A DNA stretch of 64,000 nucleotides from Rhodococcus pseudokoreensis (GCF_017068395.1 NZ_CP070619.1:2976001-3040000), one strand, 5' to 3'. Shown: positions 18,485 to 28,228, counted from the first letter of the stretch. The notes: a model not told the origin generated them from the sequence alone. A program made the numbers and translations.

Positions 18485-19627
18485 TCAGTTCGCGGCGAGG
18501 GTGCGGCTGATGACCAGACGCTGAATCTGGTTGGTGCCCTCGAAGATCTGGGTGATCTTCGCCTCGCGCATGTACCGCTCGACGCGGAAGTCGCGGGTGT
18601 AGCCGTAGCCGCCGAGGACCTGCACGGCGTCGGTGGTGACCTTCATGGCGGCGTCGGTGGCGACGAGCTTGGCGACGGACGCGTTGCGGGAGTACGGCAG
18701 ACCGGCGTCGCGGCGGCGGGCGGCGTCGATGTACGTGGCACGCGCCGAGTCGACGGCGGCGGCCATGTCGGCGAGCAGGAACCCGAGGCCCTGGTGGTCG
18801 ATGATCTTCTTGCCGAACGCGGTCCGCTCCTGGGCGTAGGCCACGGCCTCGTCGAGGGCCGCCTGCGCGAGGCCGACGGCGACGGCGGCGATGCCCAGCC
18901 GGCCGGAATCGAGTGCGCTGAACGCGATCTGCAGACCCTGCCCCTCCGCGCCGATGCGCCGTTCCACGGGCACGAAGGCGTCGTCGTAGTGCGCGGACGT
19001 GGTCGGCACGGCGTGCAGGCCCATCTTCTCCTCGGGCTTGCCGAACGTCAGCCCCTCGGTGTCCTTCGGGACCAGGAAGCAGGAGATCCCCTTCGAGCCC
19101 TCACCGGTGCGGGCGAAGAGGTTGTAGAAATCGGCGATGCCGCCGTGCGTGATCCAGGCCTTCGCGCCGTTGACGACATACCCGCCGTCGGTCGCGGCGG
19201 CCTTGCAGGCCAGGGCGGCGGCGTCGGATCCGGCCTGCGGCTCGGACAGGCTGTAGGCGCCGACGGTGTTGCCGCCGAGCATGTCCGGGAGCCACTGCTG
19301 CTTCTGCTCGTCGGTGCCGAATGTCATCAGCGGGTGGCAGGCGAGGCTGTGGACGCTGACCGCCACCGCGACGGCGGCCCAGCGCGCGGCGATCTCCTCG
19401 AGCACCTGCAGGTACACCTCGTACGGCTGCGCGCCGCCGCCCCACTCCTCGGGGTACGGCAGGCTCAGCAGTCCGGCCTCGCCGAGGGTGGCGAACACGC
19501 CTTCGGGGTAGGTCTCCGACTTCTCGTGCTCGTCGACGATCGGCGTCAGGACCTTGTCGGCGACGTCGCGCGTGAGCTGGATCAGGTCACGGGCTTCGTC
19601 AGTAGGCAGCAAACGATCGACGGCCAC
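18485..19627 (-). CDS. Acyl-CoA dehydrogenase
   Basis: A 380-residue FAD-dependent acyl-CoA dehydrogenase, full length, with [12 protein letters not shown] and KAWITHGG in the flavin-binding middle domain and the catalytic-glutamate motif [10 protein letters not shown] near the C-terminus. It introduces the first double bond in an acyl-CoA. The GTG start at 19627 follows GAGGAG. As first gene of the operon with thiolase, HSD10-like SDR and lipA, it probably acts on short or methyl-branched acyl-CoA. The promoter region holds four AGTACT sites and faces a TetR gene, the likely repressor. Confidence 0.9.
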   Translation of the reverse strand: MAVDRLLPTDEARDLIQLTRDVADKVLTPIVDEHEKSETYPEGVFATLGEAGLLSLPYPEEWGGGAQPYEVYLQVLEEIAARWAAVAVAVSVHSLACHPLMTFGTDEQKQQWLPDMLGGNTVGAYSLSEPQAGSDAAALACKAAATDGGYVVNGAKAWITHGGIADFYNLFARTGEGSKGISCFLVPKDTEGLTFGKPEEKMGLHAVPTTSAHYDDAFVPVERRIGAEGQGLQIAFSALDSGRLGIAAVAVGLAQAALDEAVAYAQERTAFGKKIIDHQGLGFLLADMAAAVDSARATYIDAARRRDAGLPYSRNASVAKLVATDAAMKVTTDAVQVLGGYGYTRDFRVERYMREAKITQIFEGTNQIQRLVISRTLAAN

Positions 19628-19656
19628 GGTGTCTCCTCGAGAAGGCTACGGAAAGC

Positions 19657-19719
19657 AGTACTGGATTACGGCCCAGAGTACTGATTACCAAATAGTACTG
19701 CAAGGCACCTCCCAGTACT
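19657..19719. promoter_or_regulatory. Cluster of four AGTACT sites, probable operator of the divergent TetR regulator
   Basis: AGTACT, itself a palindrome, occurs at 19657, 19677, 19694 and 19714, spaced 20, 17 and 20 bases. The flanks form larger inverted repeats (CAGTACT...AGTACTG at 19656-19683, and AGTACTG...CAGTACT at 19694-19719). The cluster fills the gap between the acyl-CoA dehydrogenase and TetR starts and would allow two dimers or dimer pairs to bind. Confidence 0.7.
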
Positions 19720-19728
19720 ATTTCTGTC

Positions 19729-20313
19729 ATGGAGCAGCCCACCCGACCCGGTTTCGCCACCCGACGGCGCACCCAGCTCTTCGACGCCCTCGTCGACCTC
19801 TTCCTGGTCGAGGGGTTCGCGCACCTGACGCTCGACGAGATCGCGAACCGGCTGCGCTGCTCGAAGTCGACGCTGTACACCCTCGCCGGCAGCAAGGAGC
19901 AGCTGGTCCGGGCCGCCACGGTGCACTTCTTCCGCCGCGCGACCGAGGACGTCGAGTCGCGCATCGAACAGATCGGCGGGGCCCGCGAGCGGATCACCGC
20001 GTACCTGTCGGCCGTCGGCAACGCCCTCGCGGCCGCGTCCGACCAGTTCATGGCCGACCTCGACGCCTTCCCCCCGGCACGGGAGGTGTACGAACGGAAC
20101 ACGCAATTCGCGGCCGGCCGCGTTCAGGAGTTGATCACCGAGGGCGTCGCCGCCGGCGACTTCCGCGACGTGCACGCCGCGTTCGCAGCCGACCTGGCCG
20201 CGACGATGATGGTGCGCATCCAGCAGGGCAGTGTCCATGCGAACACCGGACTCGACGACGCGAGCGCCTATCGCGAACTGGCCTCCATCCTGACGGCAGG
20301 TGTGAGCACATGA
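19729..20313 (+). CDS. TetR-family repressor of the beta-oxidation operon
   Basis: A 194-residue TetR protein. The N-terminal DNA-binding domain is LTLDEIANRLRCSKSTLYTLAGSKEQLVRAA (residues 34-64), followed by a helical ligand domain. It is divergent from the acyl-CoA dehydrogenase gene, 101 bases away, across four AGTACT sites. TetR proteins in this arrangement typically release the operator on binding an acyl-CoA from the pathway they control. The ligand is not readable from sequence. Confidence 0.88.
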   Translation: MEQPTRPGFATRRRTQLFDALVDLFLVEGFAHLTLDEIANRLRCSKSTLYTLAGSKEQLVRAATVHFFRRATEDVESRIEQIGGARERITAYLSAVGNALAAASDQFMADLDAFPPAREVYERNTQFAAGRVQELITEGVAAGDFRDVHAAFAADLAATMMVRIQQGSVHANTGLDDASAYRELASILTAGVST

Positions 20314-20582
20314 GCCTTAAGACCCTCAACCTTTACGGACACCCACCCGCGAGGAGTTGAGTGCTCGGATACCGGTCCAGGAAACCGTGCACCTCCACCC
20401 AGTTCCGATACACGGCGGTGAGTCCGACACCGGATTCGGTGGTGACGCGCACCCACGGATTCAGACTCCCGGTTCGGGGACAGCTCAGGTCGACCCCATC
20501 CGCGGCACATCTGGGAGGATATCCTGGGGCGAGGGCGTGGCACGGTTTCGAGGCCGCGCATGGAGTGGAATGCCGGTATCGG
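20314..20582. other. Gap before the kinase-LuxR gene; start of that gene uncertain
   Basis: The reading frame of the next gene stays open back to 20361, and GTG or ATG codons occur upstream of 20583, so part of this stretch could be coding. The upstream translation (rich in Arg, Thr and Pro) has no family resemblance, so I treat it as leader. No other signal is clear. Confidence 0.4.
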
Positions 20583-23500
20583 ATGGTTGAGCCCGACCCG
20601 TGCGAGACACAACGTGGTGTAATTCCTGGTGCCGAGGCGGACCTCGAGGCCTCTGGTTTCGGCGCCCCCTGTGAGATCGGGCGGGGCGGATTCGGGGTCG
20701 TTTACCGGTGCACGCAGGCAGCGCTCGATCGCACCGTCGCTGTGAAGGTACTCACTGCGGACTTCGATGAACAGAACCGTCAACGCTTCCTCCGTGAAGG
20801 CCGGGCGATGGGCCGGCTCACCGGTCACCCCAATATCGTCGGAGCGTTGCAGGTCGGAGTCACCGAGCACGATCGATTGTTCGTTGTGATGGAGTATCAC
20901 CGGCACGGGTCATTGGACAAGCACATCCGCGGAGTCGGTCCGCTACCGCTCGAAGTCGCACTGCGCCTCGGCGTCAAACTCGCCGGGGCACTTGAAACCG
21001 CACACCGGCTCGGTATCGTGCACCGTGATGTGAAGCCTGCGAACATCTTGTTCGACAACTACGGAGAACCGCGGTTGACGGACTTCGGTATCGCGCACAT
21101 GACCGGGGGTTTCGAGACCGCCACTGGGGTGATCACTGGTTCACCGGCATTTACGGCCCCGGAAGTGCTCTCCGGGCGTTCTCCGAACCCAGCTTCGGAC
21201 ATTTACAGTTTGGGCGCGACTTTGTTCTGCGCGATCACCGGACATGCCGCGTTCGAACGCCGCCAGGGTGAGCAGTTGGTGGCGCAGTTCCTGCGGATCA
21301 CGACTGGACCTGTCCCGGATCTGCGTGAGAACGGTGTGGCCGGCGATGTGGCTGCGGTCATCGAACGGGCCATGGCCTCGGGTCCACAGGACCGCCAGCT
21401 GACGGCCGCGGCACTGGGTGAGGACCTGCGTACCGTGCAGCGCCGACACGGTTTTGCTGTCGACGACATGGCCGTACCGGGCGACGAAGCGACGCCGGGT
21501 GTGCTCGTGCGGTCCCGTTCCGGACGAGGACACGATGATGGTCCGGCCCATAAGACCCCCGAGGGGAATCTGCCCCTCGAGTTGACCAGCTTCATCGGCC
21601 GCCGGACCGAGTTGGCGGAGACGGCAAAACTGCTGCGGTCGTCTCGGCTGGTGACGCTGACCGGGATCGGCGGGGTCGGTAAGACCCGTCTGGCGCTTCG
21701 TGCGGCCGCGACCACGGCCGCATCCTTCCGTGACGGCGTGTGGTTGGTCGAGCTGGGTGACTTGCGGGACGCGGTCCTTCTCATCGAGGTGGTGGCCGCG
21801 CGGCTTCGCGTGCGTGAACGCGCACCCCGATCCATCAAGGATTCGCTTGTCGAGCATCTCGCGCCCCGGCAGGTGTTGCTGGTTCTCGACAATTGCGAGC
21901 ACCTGCTCGATGCTGTCGCCGGGCTGGCCGCAGACTTGCTGCACGCATGTCCGCACCTGCGGATCCTCACCACGAGTCGGGAACCGCTGGACATCGGCGG
22001 CGAAGTCGTCTTCCGGGTACCGCCGCTCACGGTCCCCGATCGAACCTCGTCCCTACGCGGTATCCCTCGCTATGACGCGGTGACGTTGTTCCGCGAGCGC
22101 GCCGTAGCAGCGGTTTCCGATTTTGCGGTTACCGACGACAACCAGGCCGTCGTGAGCAGCATCTGCCGCAAACTCGATGGGATGCCCTTACCGATCGAGC
22201 TGGCCGCCGCAAGGATCCGAGTGATGTCGCCTGAACAGATTCTGCAGCGGCTGACCGATCGGTTCGCCCTTCTGACTACGGGTCCGCGAGGTGCACCGTC
22301 ACGTCAGCAGACGCTCAGATTGTCGGTGGACTGGAGTCACGAGCTGTGCTCGGACCACGAGCGGTTAGCGTGGTCCCGACTGTCGGTGTTCGCTGGAGGA
22401 TTCGAACTCGATGCAGCACAACATATTTGCTCACTAGACGGAGGAATCGGTGACACCGTCGATGCCGTCACCGCTCTCGTGGACAAGTCGATCTTGTTGC
22501 GAGAACAGTCCGGAACTGTCGTGCGGTTCCGGATGCTCGAAACCATCCGCGAATACGGCCGAGCGAAGGCCCGCCAGAGCGGCGAATATCTGGCACTACG
22601 ATCTCGACACAGCAACTGGTACGACCAGGTGTGTCGCGCGGTGGAATCGGAATGGATCGGTCCGGGGCAACTGGACGCGATTGCTCGTCTCGATCGCGAA
22701 CAGCCCAACATCCGGGAGGCACTCGAGTATTGCCTGAGCTCCGCCGACAACCGGTTGGTCGAGACGGGGTTGCGCATCGCGACGGCCATGCACCTGTTCT
22801 GGAGTATTCACGGCGCCCTCAGCGAGGGCCGTCGATGGCTCGACCGACTACTCGCGCACCAGTCGGCGCAGCCGACAACCAGCAGGATCAGGGCCCTGTA
22901 TGCCGACAGTGTCCTGGCCGCGCTGCAGGGCGAAATCAGCGCGGGCACCGAACTGGTCGAAGAAGCTCTTGCTCTCGCCAACCAGCTAGCGGGGTCCGAG
23001 ATGAAGACCCTGGTCCTGTTCGCCCGCGGGCGTTTGGCGCTATTCGGCGGTGACACCGCCACGGCATGTGCGCACCTGAGCCAGGCATTGACCGAAATTC
23101 GTCGCGTAGGCGATCGAACATTGCTGGTCGCCGGTCTTGCACTGCTTGGGCTGGCGCACGAAATTCACGGGGAGAGTACCCACGCTGTCACCTGCTACGA
23201 GGAGGTCCTTGCGGTTACCGAGGCGAGCGGCGAGTCGGTGTACCGCTCGTACTCGCTGTGGGCTCTCGGTGTCGCGCAGTGGCGCCGGCACGAGCACCCG
23301 CAGGCGGACCGTTACCTACGGCAGGGACTGCGCTTGGCGCATCGCGTGGGCGATGCGGTCTGCTCGGCGGCGTGCCTGGAAGCGTTGGCCTGGCTCTGCG
23401 GTAGCGAAGGGGACCATCGGCGCGCCGTGACACTGCTCGGGGCGTCCGAGGCGGCGGGAACCGCGGTGGGCAGCTCACCGGTGTTCTTGGCGGATATGCA

Positions 23501-23846
23501 GGTCCTGCACGACACATGCGCGCAGAATGCCCGCCTAGCTCTCGGTGACGGGTCCTTTGATGTGGCCTACCGGGCCGGTGCCACTCTCGGCCTGGCCGGC
23601 GCCGTCGGCTTCGCTCTCGACGAGCCTGGTCCTGCGGCAACGATTGGGACCGACCAGGCCGTGTTGACGAAGCGGGAACGTCAGGTCGCCGATCTGGTCG
23701 CCCGAGGCTTGACCAACCGTGAGATCGCAACCGAACTCGTGCTCTCCGCCAGGACCGCACAGGGGCACGTCCAGAACATCCTCGTCAAACTGGGTTTCAC
23801 CTCACGCGCTCAAATCGCGGCGTGGGTGGCGAGCCTCAGGGAGTAG
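20583..23846 (+). CDS. Giant regulator: Ser/Thr kinase + AAA/NB-ARC ATPase + helical repeats + LuxR helix-turn-helix
   Basis: About 1087 residues in four parts. Residues ~25-285 form a Hanks-type kinase with every key element: GRGGFG loop (33-38), Lys55 in AVKVL, HRDVKPAN (147-154), and DFG (167-169). Next is a signal-transduction ATPase with Walker A GIGGVGKT near residue 365 and LVLDNCEHL as Walker B. A long TPR-like region follows. The last ~60 residues are a LuxR helix-turn-helix (LTKRERQVADLVARGLTNREIATEL). The architecture combines kinase sensing with a LAL-type DNA-binding switch, a PknK-like design. No transmembrane helix is visible, so it is probably cytoplasmic. Targets are unknown; the beta-oxidation operon and MFS genes are neighbours. 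The start is uncertain because no good ribosome site precedes 20583. Confidence 0.9.
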   Translation: MVEPDPCETQRGVIPGAEADLEASGFGAPCEIGRGGFGVVYRCTQAALDRTVAVKVLTADFDEQNRQRFLREGRAMGRLTGHPNIVGALQVGVTEHDRLFVVMEYHRHGSLDKHIRGVGPLPLEVALRLGVKLAGALETAHRLGIVHRDVKPANILFDNYGEPRLTDFGIAHMTGGFETATGVITGSPAFTAPEVLSGRSPNPASDIYSLGATLFCAITGHAAFERRQGEQLVAQFLRITTGPVPDLRENGVAGDVAAVIERAMASGPQDRQLTAAALGEDLRTVQRRHGFAVDDMAVPGDEATPGVLVRSRSGRGHDDGPAHKTPEGNLPLELTSFIGRRTELAETAKLLRSSRLVTLTGIGGVGKTRLALRAAATTAASFRDGVWLVELGDLRDAVLLIEVVAARLRVRERAPRSIKDSLVEHLAPRQVLLVLDNCEHLLDAVAGLAADLLHACPHLRILTTSREPLDIGGEVVFRVPPLTVPDRTSSLRGIPRYDAVTLFRERAVAAVSDFAVTDDNQAVVSSICRKLDGMPLPIELAAARIRVMSPEQILQRLTDRFALLTTGPRGAPSRQQTLRLSVDWSHELCSDHERLAWSRLSVFAGGFELDAAQHICSLDGGIGDTVDAVTALVDKSILLREQSGTVVRFRMLETIREYGRAKARQSGEYLALRSRHSNWYDQVCRAVESEWIGPGQLDAIARLDREQPNIREALEYCLSSADNRLVETGLRIATAMHLFWSIHGALSEGRRWLDRLLAHQSAQPTTSRIRALYADSVLAALQGEISAGTELVEEALALANQLAGSEMKTLVLFARGRLALFGGDTATACAHLSQALTEIRRVGDRTLLVAGLALLGLAHEIHGESTHAVTCYEEVLAVTEASGESVYRSYSLWALGVAQWRRHEHPQADRYLRQGLRLAHRVGDAVCSAACLEALAWLCGSEGDHRRAVTLLGASEAAGTAVGSSPVFLADMQVLHDTCAQNARLALGDGSFDVAYRAGATLGLAGAVGFALDEPGPAATIGTDQAVLTKRERQVADLVARGLTNREIATELVLSARTAQGHVQNILVKLGFTSRAQIAAWVASLRE

Positions 23847-23920
23847 CGGCAACCCGCGCGGGCGTCCGGCACGTCCTCGTTTGACGGGCCCGCTTCCAAC
23901 GGCCAGTCATGTGGTGCGAT

Positions 23921-24508
23921 TCAGTGGTCGTTGGCGTACTTCGGCTCGAGGATGCGCGCGAGCAGATCGAGGGTCCTGTCAACTCGGGCGTGGTCCTCGG
24001 TGCTGATGATGTCCATGACGAGTCCGGTCAGTGTATCAAGCAACAGGGTTGCATGGTCAATGGCACTTTCTTCCGAATGCCCTTCTTGCTCAAGTCGTTT
24101 GGCGAAGTATGCGACCCAGAAGCTGAGAAGTTCCGGCCTTTTACCAGGTGCGAGATCGGCCTCGTTCGCCGTCATCATGGCTTCCATGTTCAGGCGCGGA
24201 AATGCGAAGCGTGAGGGCTCCTCGCGCCACCACCACCACAGTTGACGCACAGACTCGGCGACGGTGATCTCGGGGTTCTCGGCCCGAAGCCCGTCGAGCA
24301 TATCCAAACTCGACGAACGGGCTCGGGCCAGCGCCGCCTCCACCAATCCCTCTTTCGAGCCGAATTGATACGACAGCGTGTTGGTACTCACCCCCATGGA
24401 GGAGGCGAGTTTGCGGAGCGTCAAACCGGACAAGCCGTTCTCTGCCAGGAACCCCACGGCGAGGTCGAGAACTTCCCGCTTTCGACCGGGATCCACAGGT
24501 CGCGCCAT
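23921..24508 (-). CDS. TetR-family regulator
   Basis: A 195-residue TetR protein with helix-turn-helix LTLRKLASSMGVSTNTLSYQFGSKEGLVEAAL (residues 29-60). A long ligand-binding domain has a WWWWREEPSRFAF aromatic patch near residue 95, which may line the effector pocket. It lies downstream of, and on the same strand as, the MFS transporter at 24779-26152, 270 bases after it. It may control that transporter and its divergent paralogue, but no operator could be tied to it. Confidence 0.85.
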   Translation of the reverse strand: MARPVDPGRKREVLDLAVGFLAENGLSGLTLRKLASSMGVSTNTLSYQFGSKEGLVEAALARARSSSLDMLDGLRAENPEITVAESVRQLWWWWREEPSRFAFPRLNMEAMMTANEADLAPGKRPELLSFWVAYFAKRLEQEGHSEESAIDHATLLLDTLTGLVMDIISTEDHARVDRTLDLLARILEPKYANDH

Positions 24509-24778
24509 GACTTCCGTCCTCCTCTACCACTGTTGCCCAAAACTATCAGGGCCATCCAATGGGCGACCGCGCCCACGACTGCGGGTGCGCCTGCCGACTG
24601 GTCGGGGTCCATCCGTGATCAACCTGACGTCGGGGCCCGCCTGCACACGCCGCCACCGAATCCGCGTCACGTCACTATCTAACTTCGAACGACGTTGCTC
24701 ACGAGACCTGAACTGGGCGGTGAACCATTGAGGAGCCGATGCCATGCCCCACACCTTTCAGATCGCGTGATTGCGTCG

Positions 24779-26152
24779 TCAGTTGCTGGGCAGCGATGCG
24801 GCGTCGCTCAAATCCAGCCCGCGGGTCTCCGGTGCCCAGATGAGCGAAACGACGAATCCGACAGCGGTGATGGCCGTGGCGATCAGCATTGTCACGGAGG
24901 TTCCCAGATTCGCCAGAGAGAGGGGGACGAGGACGGTACCGATCGCGGCACCGATCCGGCTCAAGGCGGAGGTAAGACCGACGGCGGCACCGCGAATGTG
25001 CGTGGGAAACAGTTCGCTCGGATAGACCCAGGTAAGGATCTGGTTGCCGCCAGCCGCCACGGCGTAGACGGTGAAGAGGACCGCGATCCATAGTGCCGGT
25101 ACGTCGGGGAACAGTCCGATGACGAGCAACGCAGCCCCTGACCACAGGAAGCTGTGGATCAGCATCGATCGCCGTCCCATCCGGTTGACCAGAAGCAGGG
25201 CGATGATGCAGCCCACGAGGAAGATCGCCTGGATGGCCGCCGACCCGACGGTGCTCGCGACACCGTCGAGATTCAACCCGGCCAGAATCTTGGGGCCGAA
25301 GACGGAGATGGCGAAGACCGGGATGATGGCGCACGTCCAGAAGGTCGTCACGAAGACCAGTCGTGTGGTGTATCCGGATTTGAAGAGCTCGCGGATTCCG
25401 ACGTTGGATGTCTGCTCCTGTTCGGTCGGCAGCACCACGCCGGGACCGAATACCTTCGTCATGACAGCGGCAGCCTCGTCGGTTCGCCCCTGGTTGGCGA
25501 GCCAGCGAGGCGATTCGGGGGTGCCGTACCGGAGGATGCCGAGCAACAAGGCCGGGGCCGCTCCGCTGGCGAGCATCCACCGCCAGGCGTCGTCACCGGT
25601 CATCAGGAGCAGCTCACCGACGAGGTAGGCGGCGACGCCGCCGGCGAAGAATGCGGCGATCAGTGACCCGATGAAGGGACCGCGGTACCGCTTGGGCGTG
25701 AACTCGGTGAGCAGTGAGGACGCGATCGGGTAATCGGCGCCGAGCGCGATACCGATCAGCAACCTCATCACGATGAGGGTGACCGCATCGCCGATCCAGA
25801 AGTGCGCGATGGACAGGACCGCGATGGCGATGAGGTCCCAGTTGTAGAGCTTCTGACGGCCGAATCGGTCGGTGAGGTACCCGCCGACGCCTGCTCCGAT
25901 GAAGATTCCGACGAGAGCCACGGCCCCCACCACGCCCTCGATCGCGGCGGTGAGCTGCAACTGCGGTGACAACTGGATCATCGCCACACCGATGATCGCG
26001 AGGATGTATCCGTCGAGGAACGGGCCACCACCGGTGTATACGGCCAATCGCAGGTGGAACCAACTCAACGGTGCGTCGTCGAGTGTCGTCGGCGCGGACT
26101 CCGCGACGACGGCAGCCCTGTTGCTGGCGGGGTTTGGTGGAACCATGGTCAT
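24779..26152 (-). CDS. MFS transporter, sugar/aromatic-acid porter type (paralogue A)
   Basis: A 457-residue, 12-helix major facilitator. The loop 2-3 signature is GGYLTDRFGRQKLY, the loop 4-5 region has RLLIGIALGADYPIASSLLTEFTPKRYRG, and the second half repeats the pattern with LLVNRMGRRSM and ELFPTHIRGAAVGL. A conserved Asp sits in the first helix (GGPFLDGYILAIIG). The family imports sugars or organic acids with protons. The ATG at 26152 has AGGA upstream and gives the same N-terminus (TTLDDAPLSWFH) as paralogue B. The two transporters diverge and share an upstream element. Confidence 0.88.
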   Translation of the reverse strand: MTMVPPNPASNRAAVVAESAPTTLDDAPLSWFHLRLAVYTGGGPFLDGYILAIIGVAMIQLSPQLQLTAAIEGVVGAVALVGIFIGAGVGGYLTDRFGRQKLYNWDLIAIAVLSIAHFWIGDAVTLIVMRLLIGIALGADYPIASSLLTEFTPKRYRGPFIGSLIAAFFAGGVAAYLVGELLLMTGDDAWRWMLASGAAPALLLGILRYGTPESPRWLANQGRTDEAAAVMTKVFGPGVVLPTEQEQTSNVGIRELFKSGYTTRLVFVTTFWTCAIIPVFAISVFGPKILAGLNLDGVASTVGSAAIQAIFLVGCIIALLLVNRMGRRSMLIHSFLWSGAALLVIGLFPDVPALWIAVLFTVYAVAAGGNQILTWVYPSELFPTHIRGAAVGLTSALSRIGAAIGTVLVPLSLANLGTSVTMLIATAITAVGFVVSLIWAPETRGLDLSDAASLPSN

Positions 26153-26266
26153 GAATTTTCGTCCTGGTGAGTAGATGAGGTGAAGGCACGGCTGCTCGGT
26201 GCCGCCGCAGACGGTCGGCCATGTCTTCGGACCGCGCTGACAACTGGCTGAGCGGCACGGATCCAG

Positions 26267-26278
26267 AGTTTTTGTAAC
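26267..26278 (-). promoter_or_regulatory. Conserved upstream element of MFS paralogue A
   Basis: Read on the minus strand it is GTTACAAAAACT, followed by a TGGA block. It ends 115 bases upstream of the start at 26152. The same sequence, in the same relative position, precedes paralogue B. Confidence 0.6.
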
Positions 26279-26570
26279 GCTTGATACGATCAAACTTCAG
26301 TGTGCTCGCCCTCACAGGGCCTGTCAAGCTCCCGAGGGGGCTGACGGTCGGCGCGCAGCGAGTGTCACGAGTGGACCGATTTGAGCAGGCATCAGCCGTG
26401 GAGCCCGAGCCCTGCGCAGCCTGCGCAGCCGTCCGAGCTTCGCCCACCCACCTTGACTGTTAAATCCCTTGGCACACAACAACGCAACTCCGCCCTTGCG
26501 TTCGTACTTGCAGGTCGGGGCAGTTGACATCGACTGTGACGTCGCGCACACTCATGGTCTCGTAGCGAGT

Positions 26571-26582
26571 GTTACAAAAACT
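26571..26582 (+). promoter_or_regulatory. Conserved upstream element of MFS paralogue B
   Basis: GTTACAAAAACT followed by TGGA, ending 124 bases upstream of the ATG at 26706. It matches the element before paralogue A and may be an operator or a promoter part copied with the gene. Confidence 0.6.
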
Positions 26583-26705
26583 TGGACCTCCGCACTCGAT
26601 ACGACTTCGCAACCGGAAACGGGCCTCCCTCGATCTCGGGCGCCGGGTGACTGCGCTCGAGGCAGAGCACCCCCGTCCGGGACAATTCCCGCAGGAGAAA
26701 CTTTC

Positions 26706-28100
26706 ATGACCGTGGCACAACCCCAGCCATCCCCCAATGCGGCGTCGAATAGCCACCTGAACACGACGACGCTCGACGACGCTCCACTGCACCGCTTCCA
26801 CTACCGCCTGCTGCTCTGCACCGGCGGTGGGCCGTTCATAGACGGATACATCCTTGCGATCATCGGCGTCGCAATGATTCAGATCGGGCCCCGGTTCGAG
26901 TTGAGCCCCCTCGTCGAGGGACTTGTCGGCGCCACTGCACTAGTGGGCATCTTCTTCGGAGCCGCACTCGGCGGTTACCTGGGCGACCGCTTCGGGCGTC
27001 AGCGAATCTACAACTGGGACCTCATCGCCATCGCGGTGCTCTCGGTTGCCCAGTTCTGGATTACGGACGCCATCATGCTGGTCGTCGTTCGCCTCTTGAT
27101 CGGCATCGCCATCGGGGCCGACTACCCCCTGGCATCGTCACTGATGACCGAGTTCAGTCCCAAGCGCTACCGGGGCCCGTTCCTCGGCATCCTGATCGCC
27201 GCATTCTTCGCCGGCGGCGCTGCCGCGTACCTCGTCGGTGAACTGCTTTTGCCAACCGGTGACGACGCCTGGCGGTGGATGCTGGCCAGTTCGGTCGTCC
27301 CGACCGCGCTGATCGCGCTCGCACGACTCAAGACGCCCGAGTCGCCCCGCTGGCTCGCCAATCAAGGTCGAGACCACGAAGCCGCGGCTGTCGTGACCAA
27401 GGTGTTCGGCCCGGGCGTCGTCATGCCACCTGCGACAGTGGACGAAGCTAAGTCGAGCGTCGGGTTCGTGGCGCTGTTCAGATCGGGATACGGCGGTCGG
27501 CTGGCATTCGTGACGACCTTCTGGACCTGCGCCATCATCCCGGTCTTCGCCATCTTCGTCTTCGGTCCGCAGATCCTCGCTGCGATGAAGCTCGAAGGTA
27601 GCGCGAGTACCGTCGGGTCGGCGGCCATCCAGGCGATCTTCCTCGTCGGCTGCATCATCGCCCTGCTTCTGGTCAACCGGATGGGACGGCGCGCCGTCAT
27701 CATCCACAGCTTCCTCTGGTCGGGACTTGCGCTGCTGCTGCTCGGTCTTTTCCCAGGCTCGACGACCCTCATGATCGCGGCCCTGTTCGTCATCTACGCT
27801 CTCGCCGCAGGCGGAGCGCAGATCCTGTGCTATGTCTATCCGAACGAGCTGTTCCCCACACACATTCGCGGTGCCGCTGTCGGTCTTGCCTCCGCCCTGA
27901 GCCGGATCGGTGCCGCGATCGGCACCTTCCTCGTCCCCCTGTCTCTGACGACTCTGGGCACCTCCGCGACATTGCTGATCGCCACGGCCATCACCGCTGT
28001 CGGACTCGTCGTTTCGCTCATCTGGGCACCGGAGACCCGCGGACTGGATCTGGCCAAGGCCGCATCGATCAACACCGATCGCGATCGCACATCGAAATGA
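26706..28100 (+). CDS. MFS transporter (paralogue B)
   Basis: A 464-residue, 12-helix transporter strongly similar to paralogue A along its whole length, including TTLDDAPLHRFHYRL, GGGPFIDGYILAIIGVAMIQ, GDRFGRQRIYNWD, the block VTKVFGPGVV and the C-terminal WAPETRGLDL. The ATG at 26706 follows AGGAGA. The pair is a divergent (inverted) duplication. Loops differ enough for different substrates. Next to it are an Lrp-type regulator and a flavin monooxygenase cluster, so import of the monooxygenase substrate is a reasonable guess. Confidence 0.88.
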   Translation: MTVAQPQPSPNAASNSHLNTTTLDDAPLHRFHYRLLLCTGGGPFIDGYILAIIGVAMIQIGPRFELSPLVEGLVGATALVGIFFGAALGGYLGDRFGRQRIYNWDLIAIAVLSVAQFWITDAIMLVVVRLLIGIAIGADYPLASSLMTEFSPKRYRGPFLGILIAAFFAGGAAAYLVGELLLPTGDDAWRWMLASSVVPTALIALARLKTPESPRWLANQGRDHEAAAVVTKVFGPGVVMPPATVDEAKSSVGFVALFRSGYGGRLAFVTTFWTCAIIPVFAIFVFGPQILAAMKLEGSASTVGSAAIQAIFLVGCIIALLLVNRMGRRAVIIHSFLWSGLALLLLGLFPGSTTLMIAALFVIYALAAGGAQILCYVYPNELFPTHIRGAAVGLASALSRIGAAIGTFLVPLSLTTLGTSATLLIATAITAVGLVVSLIWAPETRGLDLAKAASINTDRDRTSK

Positions 28101-28115
28101 TCTGACGGTCGATGC

Positions 28116-28159
28116 CGTGGTGGTCTTCCCCGAGCCTGGGCTCGGGGAAGACCACCACG
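28116..28159. terminator. Bidirectional hairpin between MFS paralogue B and the Lrp gene
   Basis: CGTGGTGGTCTTCCCCGAGCC and its perfect 21-base complement are separated by only two bases. It lies between the ends of two convergent genes and could stop both transcripts. Confidence 0.75.
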
Positions 28160-28228
28160 ATGCGCTGGGTGGGGTGCCTCACAGATCCCGAGGACACTAC
28201 CCGCCAATTCGATCAGAAGGCAGGACGT

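Larger units (their letters stand above)
26153..26705. other. 553-base divergent promoter region of the two MFS paralogues
   Basis: No gene is visible. Each end carries the same 12-base element in the same orientation and at nearly the same distance from its transporter (see 26267-26278 and 26571-26582). The middle is featureless apart from a short direct repeat of CCTGCGCAG near 26410. Confidence 0.6.

Noticed and set aside
20361..20582. Longer N-terminus for the kinase-LuxR protein
   Set aside because: The frame is open, but the added 74 residues resemble random high-GC translation and no ribosome site supports an upstream start. Left as uncertain.
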